DNA from: Pasteurella sp049670895
GTDB lineage: Bacteria > Pseudomonadota > Gammaproteobacteria > Enterobacterales > Pasteurellaceae
Strand: one strand, 5' to 3'
Assembly (NCBI RefSeq): GCF_049670895.1
Contig: NZ_CP187170.1
DNA: 64,000 nucleotides
Numbering within the stretch: the stretch's first letter is position 1; each line of letters begins with the position of its first letter. Under the pieces are notes generated by a model that was not told where the DNA came from, made no database searches, and saw nothing but the letters and a program-made list of their open reading frames with translations. The position numbers and the translations under genes were made by a program. This document shows positions 28,764-39,283 of the stretch, piece after piece.

Positions 28764-28775
28764 TGTGTGGGGCGT

Positions 28776-28803
28776 ATTATAGGGAATTTAAAACCCTTTG
28801 CAA
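28776..28803 (-). promoter_or_regulatory. rRNA operon promoter
   Basis: On the minus strand, TTGCAA (28798-28803), a 16-bp spacer and TATAAT (28776-28781), followed by a GC-rich ACGCCCC discriminator typical of stringently controlled rrn P1 promoters. The DNA upstream (28804-28870) is strongly A/T tracted like an UP element. Confidence 0.85.
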
Positions 28804-28883
28804 CCCCTTTTTGAAATTTTTTTCACTTTTTTTATTAAAAGTCCATTTTTTGAACTTTATGTATGAATTTTGTTATGTTTTTG

Positions 28884-29438
28884 TTATTTTTTTAATCGTC
28901 TGATAAGATCTGGAAGATCGGCAATTGAAGCTAATACATAATCCGCTTGTTTTTCGCCTTCTTCTGTTACTGGTTTTCCCGTTTTCACCAACACGGTATA
29001 TTTTACCTTTGCCCCTTTAGCGGCTAATAGATCTTCCACTTTATCTCCCACCATAAAAGACTGGTTTGGATCAATGTTAAGTTCTTTGATCGCTTGTAAT
29101 AGCATTCCTGGTTTTGGCTTACGGCAGTCACAATCCTGTTTATACTCGCCTTGTCCTTCTGTGTGGTGTGGGCAATAATAAATACCATCGAGATCAACTC
29201 CACGATCCGCAAGCGACCAATCCATCCATTCGGTTAACTGTAAAAATTGTTCTTCTGAAAAATAACCTCGAGCAATACCAGATTGATTTGTTACTAAGAC
29301 TAAGAGATACCCCATTGCTTTTAATTGTTGTAATGCTTCGATACTACCTTCAATAAATTGGAAGTGATCGATCTCGTGCACATAGCCATGGTCAATATTC
29401 AATGTACCGTCACGATCTAAAAAAATAGCCTTCTTCAT
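28884..29438 (-). CDS. gmhB: D-glycero-beta-D-manno-heptose 1,7-bisphosphate 7-phosphatase
   Basis: 184-aa HAD phosphatase of the ADP-heptose pathway that supplies WaaC and WaaF, both encoded later in the window. The nucleophile motif is FLDRDGT (D8, D10), motif II VTNQSG, and a zinc loop CPHH through CDCRKPKPG. Motif IV is MVGDKVEDL. AAGGA lies seven bases before the ATG. It stands alone between the rRNA promoter and metN, pointing toward the rRNA operon. Confidence 0.95.
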   Translation of the reverse strand: MKKAIFLDRDGTLNIDHGYVHEIDHFQFIEGSIEALQQLKAMGYLLVLVTNQSGIARGYFSEEQFLQLTEWMDWSLADRGVDLDGIYYCPHHTEGQGEYKQDCDCRKPKPGMLLQAIKELNIDPNQSFMVGDKVEDLLAAKGAKVKYTVLVKTGKPVTEEGEKQADYVLASIADLPDLIRRLKK

Positions 29439-29557
29439 GTCAATTCCTTCTATTCATTCATGCTTGTTATTATCACTTTTCTCCCCCCTATTAGCAAATG
29501 ATGGCACGCTTTGTTTTATCTCATAAACAATTAATATAAAAATATTTTCGATATGTA

Positions 29558-29585
29558 TTGACATAGCAATCTAGACGTCTAAAAT
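29558..29585 (+). promoter_or_regulatory. metNIQ promoter with MetJ-type operator
   Basis: TTGACA (29558-29563), a 16-bp spacer and TAAAAT (29580-29585). Between them lie a consensus MetJ box AGACGTCT (29573-29580) and an adjacent partial one, AGCAATCT (29565-29572). Repressor bound here would occlude polymerase. MetJ operators are tandem 8-mers of this form. Confidence 0.85.
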
Positions 29586-29626
29586 ACAAGCCCAATATTA
29601 TACGAAGAGAACCTTAAAGGGCTTAT

Positions 29627-30661
29627 ATGATTAAGCTAGAAAATATTAGTAAAATTTTTGATGTGTCAGGAAAAAAACTGACCGCACTGGATAATGTTTC
29701 ATTGCATGTCCCGAAAGGACAGATTTGTGGTGTTATTGGTGCTTCTGGTGCAGGGAAAAGCACCTTAATTCGTTGTGTCAACTTACTTGAAGTGCCTTCT
29801 TCAGGTAAAGTCATTGTTGATGGTAAAGATCTCACTAAATTAAAGAATAAAGAATTAGTTCATGAACGCCGTAATATCGGCATGATTTTTCAGCATTTTA
29901 ATTTGCTCACCTCTCGAACTGTATTTGGTAATGTTGCCTTACCTTTAGAATTAGAAAAAGAGCCAAAAGAAAAAATTACAGCGAAAGTTAATGCGTTGTT
30001 AGATCTTGTTGGGTTATCGGATAAAAAAGAGATATATCCAGCTAATCTTTCTGGTGGACAAAAACAACGTGTTGCGATTGCCCGTGCATTAGCCAGCGAA
30101 CCCAAAGTCTTACTTTGTGATGAAGCAACCAGTGCATTAGATCCCGCCACCACACAATCTATCTTAAAATTATTAAAAGAAATTAACCGCACTTTAGGGA
30201 TCACTATTCTTTTAATTACCCATGAGATGGAAGTGGTCAAACGCATCTGTGATCATGTTGCTGTCATCGACAAAGGTCAATTAATTGAACAAGGGTCAGT
30301 CAGTGAGATTTTCTCTAATCCACAAACGCAACTCGCGAAGGAATTTATTCGCTCAACATTCCATATTAATTTACCTGAAGAATATATGGAAAAACTCTCT
30401 GATACACCAACGTCATCAGCGACTTGTCCAATTGTCAAATTTGAATTTACAGGTCAAACTGTTGATGCTCCTTTACTCTCACAAGCCTCTAAAATGTTTG
30501 GGGTTGATTTAAGTATTTTGACATCACAAATTGACTACGCTGGCGGAGTTAAATTTGGTTTCGTCATTGCAGAAATGGAAGGTGATGATGATGCCATCAC
30601 AAAAACAAAAACGTATTTAATGGAACATAATGTGAAAGTTGAGGTATTAGGCTATGTTTGA
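29627..30661 (+). CDS. metN: Methionine ABC transporter ATP-binding protein
   Basis: 344-aa ATPase of the D/L-methionine importer. Walker A is GASGAGKST (residues 38-46), the ABC signature LSGGQKQR is near 140, and Walker B is VLLCDE near 161. The C-terminal part from about residue 260 is the NIL regulatory domain that binds methionine and shuts the transporter when the cell is replete. The stop overlaps the metI start by eight bases, so translation is coupled. Confidence 0.96.
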   Translation: MIKLENISKIFDVSGKKLTALDNVSLHVPKGQICGVIGASGAGKSTLIRCVNLLEVPSSGKVIVDGKDLTKLKNKELVHERRNIGMIFQHFNLLTSRTVFGNVALPLELEKEPKEKITAKVNALLDLVGLSDKKEIYPANLSGGQKQRVAIARALASEPKVLLCDEATSALDPATTQSILKLLKEINRTLGITILLITHEMEVVKRICDHVAVIDKGQLIEQGSVSEIFSNPQTQLAKEFIRSTFHINLPEEYMEKLSDTPTSSATCPIVKFEFTGQTVDAPLLSQASKMFGVDLSILTSQIDYAGGVKFGFVIAEMEGDDDAITKTKTYLMEHNVKVEVLGYV

Positions 30662-31343
30662 TCAATTATGGGCGGATTTTAATAACGAGCTCACGCCAAG
30701 AATTTGGGAGCTTGTCGGTCTCTCAACCGTAGAAACCCTTTATATGGGCTTCATTGCCACATTATTTGCCATTGTTATTGGTTTGCCTATGGGGTTTCTT
30801 GCCTTCTTAACGGGGAAAGGTCAAATATTACAACATCGTCGAACAAACCGAATTCTTAATGTGATTATTAATGTCGGACGTTCTGTTCCTTTCATTATTT
30901 TATTAATTGTTCTATTGCCGTTCACACGTATCGTTGTAGGAACAACATTAGGTACTACAGCCGCCATCGTGCCATTAAGTGTCTCTGCGATTCCCTTTTT
31001 CGCACGGTTAACCTCAAATGCACTATTAGAAATTCCAAGTGGTTTGACGGAGGCGGCTAAATCCATGGGTGCAACCAACTGGCAAATTGTAACAAAATAC
31101 TATTTACCAGAATCTATTCCAATTTTAATCAATGGGATCACGCTAACCTTAGTCGCATTAATTGGCTATTCTGCAATGGCAGGTGCCGTTGGGGGTGGCG
31201 GTTTAGGTAATCTTGCCATTACTTACGGCGAACATCGCAACATGGTCTATGTAAAATGGCTTGCAACGATTATCATCGTCTTAATCGTCATGCTAAGCCA
31301 AAAATTGGGTGACGATTTAGCAGAACATTTTGACCATCGCTAA
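30654..31343 (+). CDS. metI: Methionine ABC transporter permease
   Basis: 229-aa inner-membrane permease with about five hydrophobic helices. The cytoplasmic EAA loop that docks on MetN is EAAKSMGATNWQIVTKYYLP. It overlaps metN and precedes metQ by 44 bp. Confidence 0.95.
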   Translation: MFDQLWADFNNELTPRIWELVGLSTVETLYMGFIATLFAIVIGLPMGFLAFLTGKGQILQHRRTNRILNVIINVGRSVPFIILLIVLLPFTRIVVGTTLGTTAAIVPLSVSAIPFFARLTSNALLEIPSGLTEAAKSMGATNWQIVTKYYLPESIPILINGITLTLVALIGYSAMAGAVGGGGLGNLAITYGEHRNMVYVKWLATIIIVLIVMLSQKLGDDLAEHFDHR

Positions 31344-31387
31344 TTAAGCAATAACATTAACACAACATCTTTTAAGAGGATTCATTT

Positions 31388-32215
31388 ATGAAATTAACAA
31401 AACTTTTAGGTCTTGCAACGATTTTCTCTGCCGTTGCATTAGTAGGCTGTAAAGATGAGAAAGCCGCAACCACTGCATCACAAGAACCCGTAGCACGTAA
31501 ATTAACATTGGGCGTCATGTCTGGTGCTGAAGCACAAGTTGCAGAAGTTGCCGCCAAAATTGCCAAACAAAAATACAATATTGATGTGAAATTAGTGGAA
31601 TTCACAGAATATACACAACCCAATGATGCACTGGCTAAAGGGGATTTGGATGCGAATGCTTTCCAACACAAACCTTATCTTGATAAAGAAGTGGAACAAC
31701 GTGGTTATAAACTTGCCATTGTAGGTAATACCTTTGTTTTCCCAATTGCCGCATATTCTAAAAAAATCAAAAACGTTTCTGAGTTAAGAGATGGGGCAGT
31801 TGTTGCTGTACCGAATAACCCAAGTAATTTAGGTCGTGCACTATTACTTTTAGAAAAACAAGGTGTAATCAAATTAAAAGATCCAAACAACTTATTCTCA
31901 ACCTCTATTGATGTGGTTGAAAATCCAAAACACATCGTGATTAAAGAAGTGGAAACCTCATTACTTCCTCGTACATTAGATGATGTGGATTTCGCCATTA
32001 TTAATAACACCTATGCTGGTCAACATGGTTTAACTCGTGAAAAAGATGGTATCTTTGTTGAAGATAAAGATTCTCCATATGTTAACTTAATCGTGACCCG
32101 TGAAGACAACAAAGACAACGAAACCTTAAAAGATTTCGTTAAAGCGTTCCAAAGTGAAGAAGTTTACCAAGAAGCGGTTAAACATTTTAAAGATGGTGTG
32201 GTAAAAGGTTGGTAA
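31388..32215 (+). CDS. metQ: Methionine-binding lipoprotein
   Basis: 275-aa periplasmic substrate-binding lipoprotein of the NlpA family. The lipobox LVGC has its cysteine at residue 21. The mature part begins with the family start LTLGVMSGAEAQVAEVAAK and contains NDALAKGDLDANAFQHKPYL. AGAGGA precedes the ATG. Last gene of metNIQ, followed by a strong terminator. Confidence 0.96.
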   Translation: MKLTKLLGLATIFSAVALVGCKDEKAATTASQEPVARKLTLGVMSGAEAQVAEVAAKIAKQKYNIDVKLVEFTEYTQPNDALAKGDLDANAFQHKPYLDKEVEQRGYKLAIVGNTFVFPIAAYSKKIKNVSELRDGAVVAVPNNPSNLGRALLLLEKQGVIKLKDPNNLFSTSIDVVENPKHIVIKEVETSLLPRTLDDVDFAIINNTYAGQHGLTREKDGIFVEDKDSPYVNLIVTREDNKDNETLKDFVKAFQSEEVYQEAVKHFKDGVVKGW

Positions 32216-32239
32216 TGCCCTTTTTATCTACATGATGCT

Positions 32240-32272
32240 AAAAAATCCCCAGCTGAGTCTGGGGATTTTTTT
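32240..32272 (+). terminator. Terminator after metQ
   Basis: AAAAATCCCCAG and CTGGGGATTTTT form a perfect 12-bp stem with a 6-base loop and a T run. Confidence 0.95.
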
Positions 32273-32457
32273 ATGCCGTAATGAACAGGTATCATGGTCA
32301 AAATAGGGAATTTTTGTCCATGACTCCTTTTGTTAAAAGGTAAAAAGTGCGGTGCTTTTTACAAAACTTTTGACCGCAAGAGGTCTAAAAAAGTATTGAA
32401 CAACATTCACCGCCAACACCAAGCTTAACGGTAATCTCGGCAGAAAATTCACCGAGA

Positions 32458-32486
32458 AAAAAACCCCAGCATGGCTGAGGTTTGTT
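32458..32486 (-). terminator. Terminator after fba
   Basis: On the minus strand CCTCAGC, a short loop, GCTGGGG and a T run, about 40 bp after the fba stop. One uptake signal (near 32345) lies between this and the metQ terminator; nothing else is seen in 32273-32457. Confidence 0.8.
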
Positions 32487-32523
32487 TTGATAAGTCTGAT
32501 TAATGTTTCGTGACTTTTACTGA

Positions 32524-33603
<1,080 letters not shown>

Positions 33604-33710
33604 TTTCTGCTTCCTTTTTTATTTGATTAGCGCCAATCTGATTGACAAGCACAAGCTTATCACAATACAAAATAGATAGGGGCGACTGTTGTCAGCCTGC
33701 CCCTTCCAAA

Positions 33711-34874
33711 TTAACCATTTGCACGTTTTTCTAAAATTTCTACCGCTGGTAATACTTTACCTTCAACGAATTCTAAGAATGCACCGCCACCTGTTGAGAT
33801 ATAAGAAATTTTATCTTTGATACCGAACAGATCAATCGCCGCTAAGGTATCACCACCACCTGCAATGGAGAAACCTTCGCTATTTGCGATGGCTTGAGAA
33901 ATGATTTCAGTTCCTTTGCGGAAATTCGGGAACTCAAATACACCCACTGGACCATTCCAAAGAATAGTTTTTGCATTTTTGATAATTTCAGCAAGTTGTG
34001 CTGCGGATTTATCACCAATATCAAAAATTGACTCGTTGTCTTGTACTTGATCGACTGCTTTTTCAGTGGCTTCCGCTGTTTCGGAGAATTCTAAACCAAC
34101 ACGAACATCCACTGGCACTGGAATATCTGTGCTTGCTGCTAAGTTTTTCGCCACAGGAATTAAATCTTCTTCATAAAGTGATTTACCGACATTATGACCT
34201 GCTGCAGCAATAAAGGTGTTTGCGATACCACCACCGACAATGATTTGGTCAGCGATTTTAGACAATGAATTTAAGACTTCTAATTTGGTTGAAACTTTTG
34301 ATCCACCCACAATCGCCACCATTGGACGAGCAGGATCTTTTAATGCTTTACCTAATGCATCTAGCTCAGCAGCAAGTAATGGACCTGCACAAGCAACTGG
34401 TGCAAATTCTGCCACGCCATAAGTCGACGCTTGTGCACGGTGTGCCGTACCAAACGCATCCATTACGAATACATCACAAAGTGCGGCATATTTTTTACCT
34501 AATTCAGGATCGTTTTTCTTTTCACCTTTGTTGATGCGAACGTTTTCTAACACAACGATTTCGCCTTCATTGACCTCTACGCCGTCTAAATAATCACGGA
34601 CTAAACGTACTGGCACATCCAAATGTGCATTTAAGTAATCAACTACAGGTTTAAGTGAACTTGATTCATCAAATTCACCTTCAACAGGACGACCTAAGTG
34701 TGAAGTTACCATCACTTTTGCTCCTTTCTCAAGAGCAAGTTTTAAGGTTGGAATAGTTGCACGAATACGTGCATCAGACGTGACTTTGCCATCTTTAACA
34801 GGCACATTAAGATCTGCACGAATGAATACACGTTTGCCACTTAAATCCAAATCGATCATTTTGATTACTGACAT
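33711..34874 (-). CDS. pgk: Phosphoglycerate kinase
   Basis: 387-aa glycolytic kinase. Visible motifs: the N-terminal RADLNVPVKDG, the substrate arginine region TSHLGRP, the NVRINKGE block and the C-terminal nucleotide motif STGGGAFLEFVEG. GAGGA is placed about six bases before the ATG. It is likely cotranscribed with fba. Confidence 0.97.
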   Translation of the reverse strand: MSVIKMIDLDLSGKRVFIRADLNVPVKDGKVTSDARIRATIPTLKLALEKGAKVMVTSHLGRPVEGEFDESSSLKPVVDYLNAHLDVPVRLVRDYLDGVEVNEGEIVVLENVRINKGEKKNDPELGKKYAALCDVFVMDAFGTAHRAQASTYGVAEFAPVACAGPLLAAELDALGKALKDPARPMVAIVGGSKVSTKLEVLNSLSKIADQIIVGGGIANTFIAAAGHNVGKSLYEEDLIPVAKNLAASTDIPVPVDVRVGLEFSETAEATEKAVDQVQDNESIFDIGDKSAAQLAEIIKNAKTILWNGPVGVFEFPNFRKGTEIISQAIANSEGFSIAGGGDTLAAIDLFGIKDKISYISTGGGAFLEFVEGKVLPAVEILEKRANG

Positions 34875-34989
34875 ATTTCATCCTCTTATTAGGTTAAATT
34901 AAAAAATCGAAAACGAAAGTATTATAACGCTTTCTAGCTAGACTGTACTGCGTTAGATCAAATAATTTTCATTATTTAATGAATAAAAA

Positions 34990-35685
34990 TTAATAACCAG
35001 TACGACTTCTTGGGCAATCCATCACTTGCCATTTTAAATCATAACAAATGAAAAGTTCATTACGGCTTGCACCTAAATAAGCATCTTGTAAGTGTTTGTT
35101 ATTTTTACGTAACCATTGGAAAAGCTCATTACGACTCAGTTCATAAGTCGGTAATTTTAAAGTGCGGTATAATGCTCGCTGTTTTTCAAAATAGGCTTTC
35201 GCATCATCAAACCCGCAAGCACCATGTTTTTCCCATTCACCTTGTAAAAGATTCGCACTTGGGGATTCTGGTAAATATTGTTCAATAATCTCTTGTGGCA
35301 CCATAGGTAAATCCCCTTTACAAAAACGTGGATGATCGGCAATCCGTCTTGCTCGTTCATTTTGTGCCCATAGCCCATGAATCACCCAGCCGAAGTGTTG
35401 CGTTAAACCGCATTGATATTGCAAAGATTTAGGTAGATTATCGCCATAACGATCTCGTTGTTTTTCACAAAAAGCAGGCGACCAAGAAAGCACAAGCGTA
35501 TAATAATCAATTGGTGCATCCGCATTTTGACCAATTGGATCGTTTTTCATCACATAGTCATAATTACGATCAACAATGACTTCAACGGCTTTCTTTTGTT
35601 TTGAAAAGAAATACCAACCCGCTAACAAAAACATTAAAAAACACACGACAAAAATCGAAAGCTGAAGCGTTTTTTTCTCGTTCAT
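34990..35685 (-). CDS. rna: Ribonuclease I (RNase T2 family)
   Basis: 231-aa periplasmic endoribonuclease. Residues 8-28 form a hydrophobic signal or anchor. The two catalytic blocks are HGLWAQ (first active-site His) and EWEKHGACGF (second). VLSWSPAFC is the conserved first strand. AGGA precedes the ATG. The signal stretch lacks an obvious cleavage site and is followed by FSKQKKA, so membrane tethering is possible. Confidence 0.92.
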   Translation of the reverse strand: MNEKKTLQLSIFVVCFLMFLLAGWYFFSKQKKAVEVIVDRNYDYVMKNDPIGQNADAPIDYYTLVLSWSPAFCEKQRDRYGDNLPKSLQYQCGLTQHFGWVIHGLWAQNERARRIADHPRFCKGDLPMVPQEIIEQYLPESPSANLLQGEWEKHGACGFDDAKAYFEKQRALYRTLKLPTYELSRNELFQWLRKNNKHLQDAYLGASRNELFICYDLKWQVMDCPRSRTGY

Positions 35686-35762
35686 AAAATTCCTGTTTCA
35701 CTTTTAAACTGTATTCATTATAATCTGTCGCTTTCACTTTAACACAGCAAAGGACAAATACC

Positions 35763-36023
35763 ATGGCACTTTTAATTACTGATAAATGCACAAATTGCGA
35801 TATGTGCGAGCCTGAATGTCCCAATGAAGCTATTTCAATGGGGGACGAGATCTATGTGATTGATCCTGCCCTTTGCACAGAATGTGTGGGGCATTATGAA
35901 ATCCCGACCTGTCAAAAAGTCTGCCCTATTAATCATTGCATTATCACTGATCCAGACCATATTGAAACTCACGAACAACTGTGGGAACGTTTCGTCTTGA
36001 TTCATCATGCCGATAAATTATGA
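35763..36023 (+). CDS. yfhL: YfhL family 2[4Fe-4S] ferredoxin
   Basis: 86-aa electron carrier. Cluster ligands are C9, C12, C15, C19 and C38, C41, C50, C54, with C59 beyond. The CX2CX8CX3C spacing of the second set, with the eight-residue insert, marks the Alvin type, which has very low reduction potentials. AAAGGA lies about eight bases before the ATG. It is divergent from rna and alone; its redox partner is not indicated. Confidence 0.94.
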   Translation: MALLITDKCTNCDMCEPECPNEAISMGDEIYVIDPALCTECVGHYEIPTCQKVCPINHCIITDPDHIETHEQLWERFVLIHHADKL

Positions 36024-36024
36024 C

Positions 36025-36426
36025 TTAAGCAAGTGTTAATATATGCTCTTTTTCCACTAACCACTGTTGAAAATGCTGAATATAATACGCAATATCCTGT
36101 TCTTCATAACCCAATAATCGCCCAATTTCACGCTCATATTCAGGCACAAAGCTCGCTCTTGCCAAATGTAAATATTTCACTAACAAATAAGCCTGTGGTA
36201 AATATTCAGGATAAACAATGATTCTATGCCCTATCAGCACTTGCTTACCATTTACGCTCACAAACCGAGGTAACTCAAGCGTTAAAAACACACCTTGTTG
36301 AATATAAGGCTCAAATTCCTCAGGCATATCCAAATCTAAACCAAATAAGGCGATGGATTTTTTTCTCGCCAACATTAACTCGAGTTCTTTTCCCTCGTGA
36401 GGACCAATCATGCCTTTTGTACACAT
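36025..36426 (-). CDS. Unrecognised cytoplasmic protein
   Basis: 133 aa from the ATG at 36426 (MCTKGMIGPHEGKE). AAAGGA and a second AAGGA lie just upstream. The frame is open to 36504, adding 26 residues, so the start is uncertain. No signal peptide or membrane helix is visible. It has a hydrophobic middle (GVFLTLELPRFVSVNGKQVL), a Tyr-rich segment and a C-terminal helix (IAYYIQHFQQWLVEKE). It ends one base after the ferredoxin stop, convergent with it, and lies just downstream of yfiF. I do not recognise the family. Confidence 0.75.
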   Translation of the reverse strand: MCTKGMIGPHEGKELELMLARKKSIALFGLDLDMPEEFEPYIQQGVFLTLELPRFVSVNGKQVLIGHRIIVYPEYLPQAYLLVKYLHLARASFVPEYEREIGRLLGYEEQDIAYYIQHFQQWLVEKEHILTLA

Positions 36427-36513
36427 TCCTTTCATTCCTTTAAACAACATAAACGAATCAATGTGGTTCGACCTTGATTTTACAGTGTTTCCTTGCGAAA
36501 TCACTAAATCGGC

Positions 36514-37602
36514 TTATGACAAACTATACTCCCATTGAGCCAATAAAATGCCCGTGGCAACCGCAATATTTAATTCTGCTTTTAATGGATTAGCTTGCGA
36601 TAGCACCACCTGCTCATCGCCTTCTTGGGCAAAGGTCGCCTTGCCTTGTTCATTCACCACAAAAACGACTTTATCTGCAAAGGCTAACTTAGATAATGGC
36701 TTGGCTTGTTTACTCGAAGTGAGATGAATAATTTGATAACCCGCTTGGCGTAATTGCTGTAATGCCGAATCCACATAATCTGTTTCAAGCACACGCACAT
36801 ATTCCATTCCACCTTCTGCCACACGCATCGCTGAAGAAGAATTTAAACTGTCCGCAAAGGCGTGTTCCACAATCACGCCTTTCACACCAAAAACCGCACT
36901 GGTGCGAATGACCCCACCTAAATTATGCGAATTTTTTACCCCATCCATTAACACTAAACAATCTTGTTTGCGAGGAATCGCCAAATAACCTGATAACGTA
37001 AACGGACGAGCTTTTTTCACTAACATACAAATGCCGCCATGGTGTTCTGTTCCACTGACTAAGGTCAATTCCGCCTGATCCACCACATGATAGGCTTTTT
37101 TATTTTCGGCTAAATAACTGAAAAGCTCACCGCTCTTTTTCGCCATTTCTACGGTTGCCCAAATACGCACAATGCTTTCTGGACGCTGTGCAAACAACGC
37201 CTGACAGCTATTCTCACCATAGACTTTCATTTCTTCCGCACGATTTTTCTTAATTTTTTCTGGGGCACGTGGCGAAAGGGCACCTGTTTTCTTCTCACGA
37301 GGTTTCTCACTCACACCCGTACTTTTCACAATCACTTTCACTTTGCCTTCTTCCCCAGAGGCGGTTCGCATTGTGGTTTCGGAAATACGTTGTTCAACTT
37401 GTTGTGAAGAATAAGGGGGGCGATTTTTGGCTGAAAATTGGTGACTTGTTGAAGATGCCCGAGGTTGACGCTCGCCACGATCTTCGAATTTTTCTTTCTT
37501 AAAGTGCGGTGCTTTTTTGGCTGATTTTTCACCAACAGAACGTTCATTAAATTTTTTTTGAGATGCTTGCTGAAAGACAGGAGATTTGATTTTATTATTC
37601 AT
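36514..37602 (-). CDS. yfiF: TrmH-family (SPOUT) RNA methyltransferase YfiF
   Basis: Predicted rRNA/tRNA ribose methyltransferase, 362 aa from the ATG at 37602. The first ~150 residues are a basic, disordered, Lys/Arg/Gln-rich tail. Then comes a SpoU substrate-binding domain (VYGENSCQALFAQRPE) and the knotted methyltransferase domain. Motif 1 is intact (NSHNLGGVIRTS). Motif 2 has NEQGKATF where relatives have GQEYEGL, and motif 3 has AELNIAVAT where GLNISVAT is usual. The frame is open to 37710 but without similarity. No substrate is established for YfiF. Confidence 0.85.
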   Translation of the reverse strand: MNNKIKSPVFQQASQKKFNERSVGEKSAKKAPHFKKEKFEDRGERQPRASSTSHQFSAKNRPPYSSQQVEQRISETTMRTASGEEGKVKVIVKSTGVSEKPREKKTGALSPRAPEKIKKNRAEEMKVYGENSCQALFAQRPESIVRIWATVEMAKKSGELFSYLAENKKAYHVVDQAELTLVSGTEHHGGICMLVKKARPFTLSGYLAIPRKQDCLVLMDGVKNSHNLGGVIRTSAVFGVKGVIVEHAFADSLNSSSAMRVAEGGMEYVRVLETDYVDSALQQLRQAGYQIIHLTSSKQAKPLSKLAFADKVVFVVNEQGKATFAQEGDEQVVLSQANPLKAELNIAVATGILLAQWEYSLS

Positions 37603-37767
37603 TTTGATATGCCAAATTAAGTGTTGGAAGGCGTAAAAAATGCACAAAAAGCAGTACATTTTACAATAAAGTGTGAGCATTATAACGAAAATACCGCATT
37701 TTTCTACCAAGTTACGGCGTAAATATTGTAAACTACGGAGCTAATCAAACTATAGAGAATGATTTTT

Positions 37768-39138
37768 ATGTTGATAAACAAAACCAAACGAGCAAAACAA
37801 AATATCAATCGTTTATTCTGTTTACCGTTACAAGCTGAACAAGTGGAATTTATTTATAGTGCTGCCGCCTTTAAGCAGCAAATTATTCAGCTTATAAGAC
37901 AAGCAACATCACGCATTTATGTGACCGCACTTTATTGGCAACATGATGAAGCAGGGCAAGAAATTTTAGATGAAATCTACCAAGCCAAACAACATAACCC
38001 TGCATTAGATATTAAAATTTTCATTGATTGGCACCGTGCGCAACGTAATCTTCTCGGTGCGGAAAAAAGTGCAACCAATGCAGATTGGTATTGTGATCAA
38101 CGTGCCAAACACCAATTAGCTGAAAACGTGTTTTTCGGCGTACCTATTAACACTCGTGAAGTTTTTGGCGTATTGCATATTAAAGGTTTTGTTTTTGATG
38201 ACACCGTCCTTTACACAGGGGCAAGCATCAACAATGTGTATCTTAACCAATTAAACAAATATCGTTATGATCGCTATCATAAGATCACACATCCTCAATT
38301 AGCCGATAGTATGGTGCAGTTTGCTCAACAATATCTGTTAGATCCCACCGCCACCTATCCTTTAGATCAGATCGCACGCCCAAAAACAAAGGAAATCCGT
38401 CATGCCATTCGTGCATTTCGTAAAGGGCTTGCCTTTGATGCACACTATCAAATGAAAGGGGCAAGTTTACTAGAAGATAATGGCGAACAACTGACAATTT
38501 CCGCCCTTTTTGGCTTAAGCAAATATGACAACCACTTAAATCAAGTGATTGAAGATTTATTCCAAATTGTCGAAACACAATTGGTTATTTGCACCCCTTA
38601 TTTTAATTTTCCACGAACCTTAAAACAGAAAATTAAAGCCTTGTTGGCGAAAGGGAAAAAGGTCGAAATTATTGTAGGGGATAAAATTGCCAATGATTTT
38701 TATATTCCCCCATCAGAACCTTTCAAAATGGCAGGGGCATTGCCTTATTTATACGAAAGCAATTTGCGTCAATTTAGCAAAAAATTTGCCCACGAAATCG
38801 AGCAAGGTTTATTAACCATTCGCACTTGGAAAGATGGCGACAATACCTATCATCTCAAAGGGGTTTGGGTGGATAACCAATATATTCTCCTCACAGGAAA
38901 TAATTTAAATCCACGAGCTTGGCGTCTTGATGCTGAAAACGGTCTGCTCATTCACGATCCAAAACAACAATTACGCCCACAAGTGGAAAAAGAGCTCAAT
39001 TGCATTCGCCAGCACACTAAGGTCTTGCAACATTACACAGAACTTGAGGAAATGTCGCAATATCCAGAACCTGTACAAAAACTGCTGAAGAAATTTGCCC
39101 GTGTAAAAGCCGATAAATTGGTGAAGATGATCTTATAA
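37768..39138 (+). CDS. pssA: Phosphatidylserine synthase
   Basis: 456-aa CDP-diacylglycerol-serine O-phosphatidyltransferase of the phospholipase D superfamily, first step to phosphatidylethanolamine. The two HxKx4D motifs are HIKGFVFDD and HLKGVWVDN. Conserved blocks include DWHRAQR, NADWYC, YRYDRYHKI and GNNLNPRAWRLD. I use the ATG at 37768 with AGAGA nine bases upstream; an ATG three codons earlier abuts that site. It is divergent from yfiF. Confidence 0.95.
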   Translation: MLINKTKRAKQNINRLFCLPLQAEQVEFIYSAAAFKQQIIQLIRQATSRIYVTALYWQHDEAGQEILDEIYQAKQHNPALDIKIFIDWHRAQRNLLGAEKSATNADWYCDQRAKHQLAENVFFGVPINTREVFGVLHIKGFVFDDTVLYTGASINNVYLNQLNKYRYDRYHKITHPQLADSMVQFAQQYLLDPTATYPLDQIARPKTKEIRHAIRAFRKGLAFDAHYQMKGASLLEDNGEQLTISALFGLSKYDNHLNQVIEDLFQIVETQLVICTPYFNFPRTLKQKIKALLAKGKKVEIIVGDKIANDFYIPPSEPFKMAGALPYLYESNLRQFSKKFAHEIEQGLLTIRTWKDGDNTYHLKGVWVDNQYILLTGNNLNPRAWRLDAENGLLIHDPKQQLRPQVEKELNCIRQHTKVLQHYTELEEMSQYPEPVQKLLKKFARVKADKLVKMIL

Positions 39139-39208
39139 CATCACGAGACATTAACTACATCCCATAACAAATGTTATCTTAGGTCTATTGATTGACAATA
39201 AATTTAAC

Positions 39209-39250
39209 AAAAAACCGATCCACGCCTTATTTAGCGAGGATCGGTAAAGC
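39209..39250 (-). terminator. Terminator of the lipoprotein pair
   Basis: On the minus strand CCGATCC, a 16-base loop and GGATCGG followed by TTTTTT. It lies 40 bp after the stop at 39284. No terminator for plus-strand pssA is obvious. Confidence 0.8.
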
Positions 39251-39283
39251 AACTTATTGATTGTTTAACCTTGAATAGATGAT

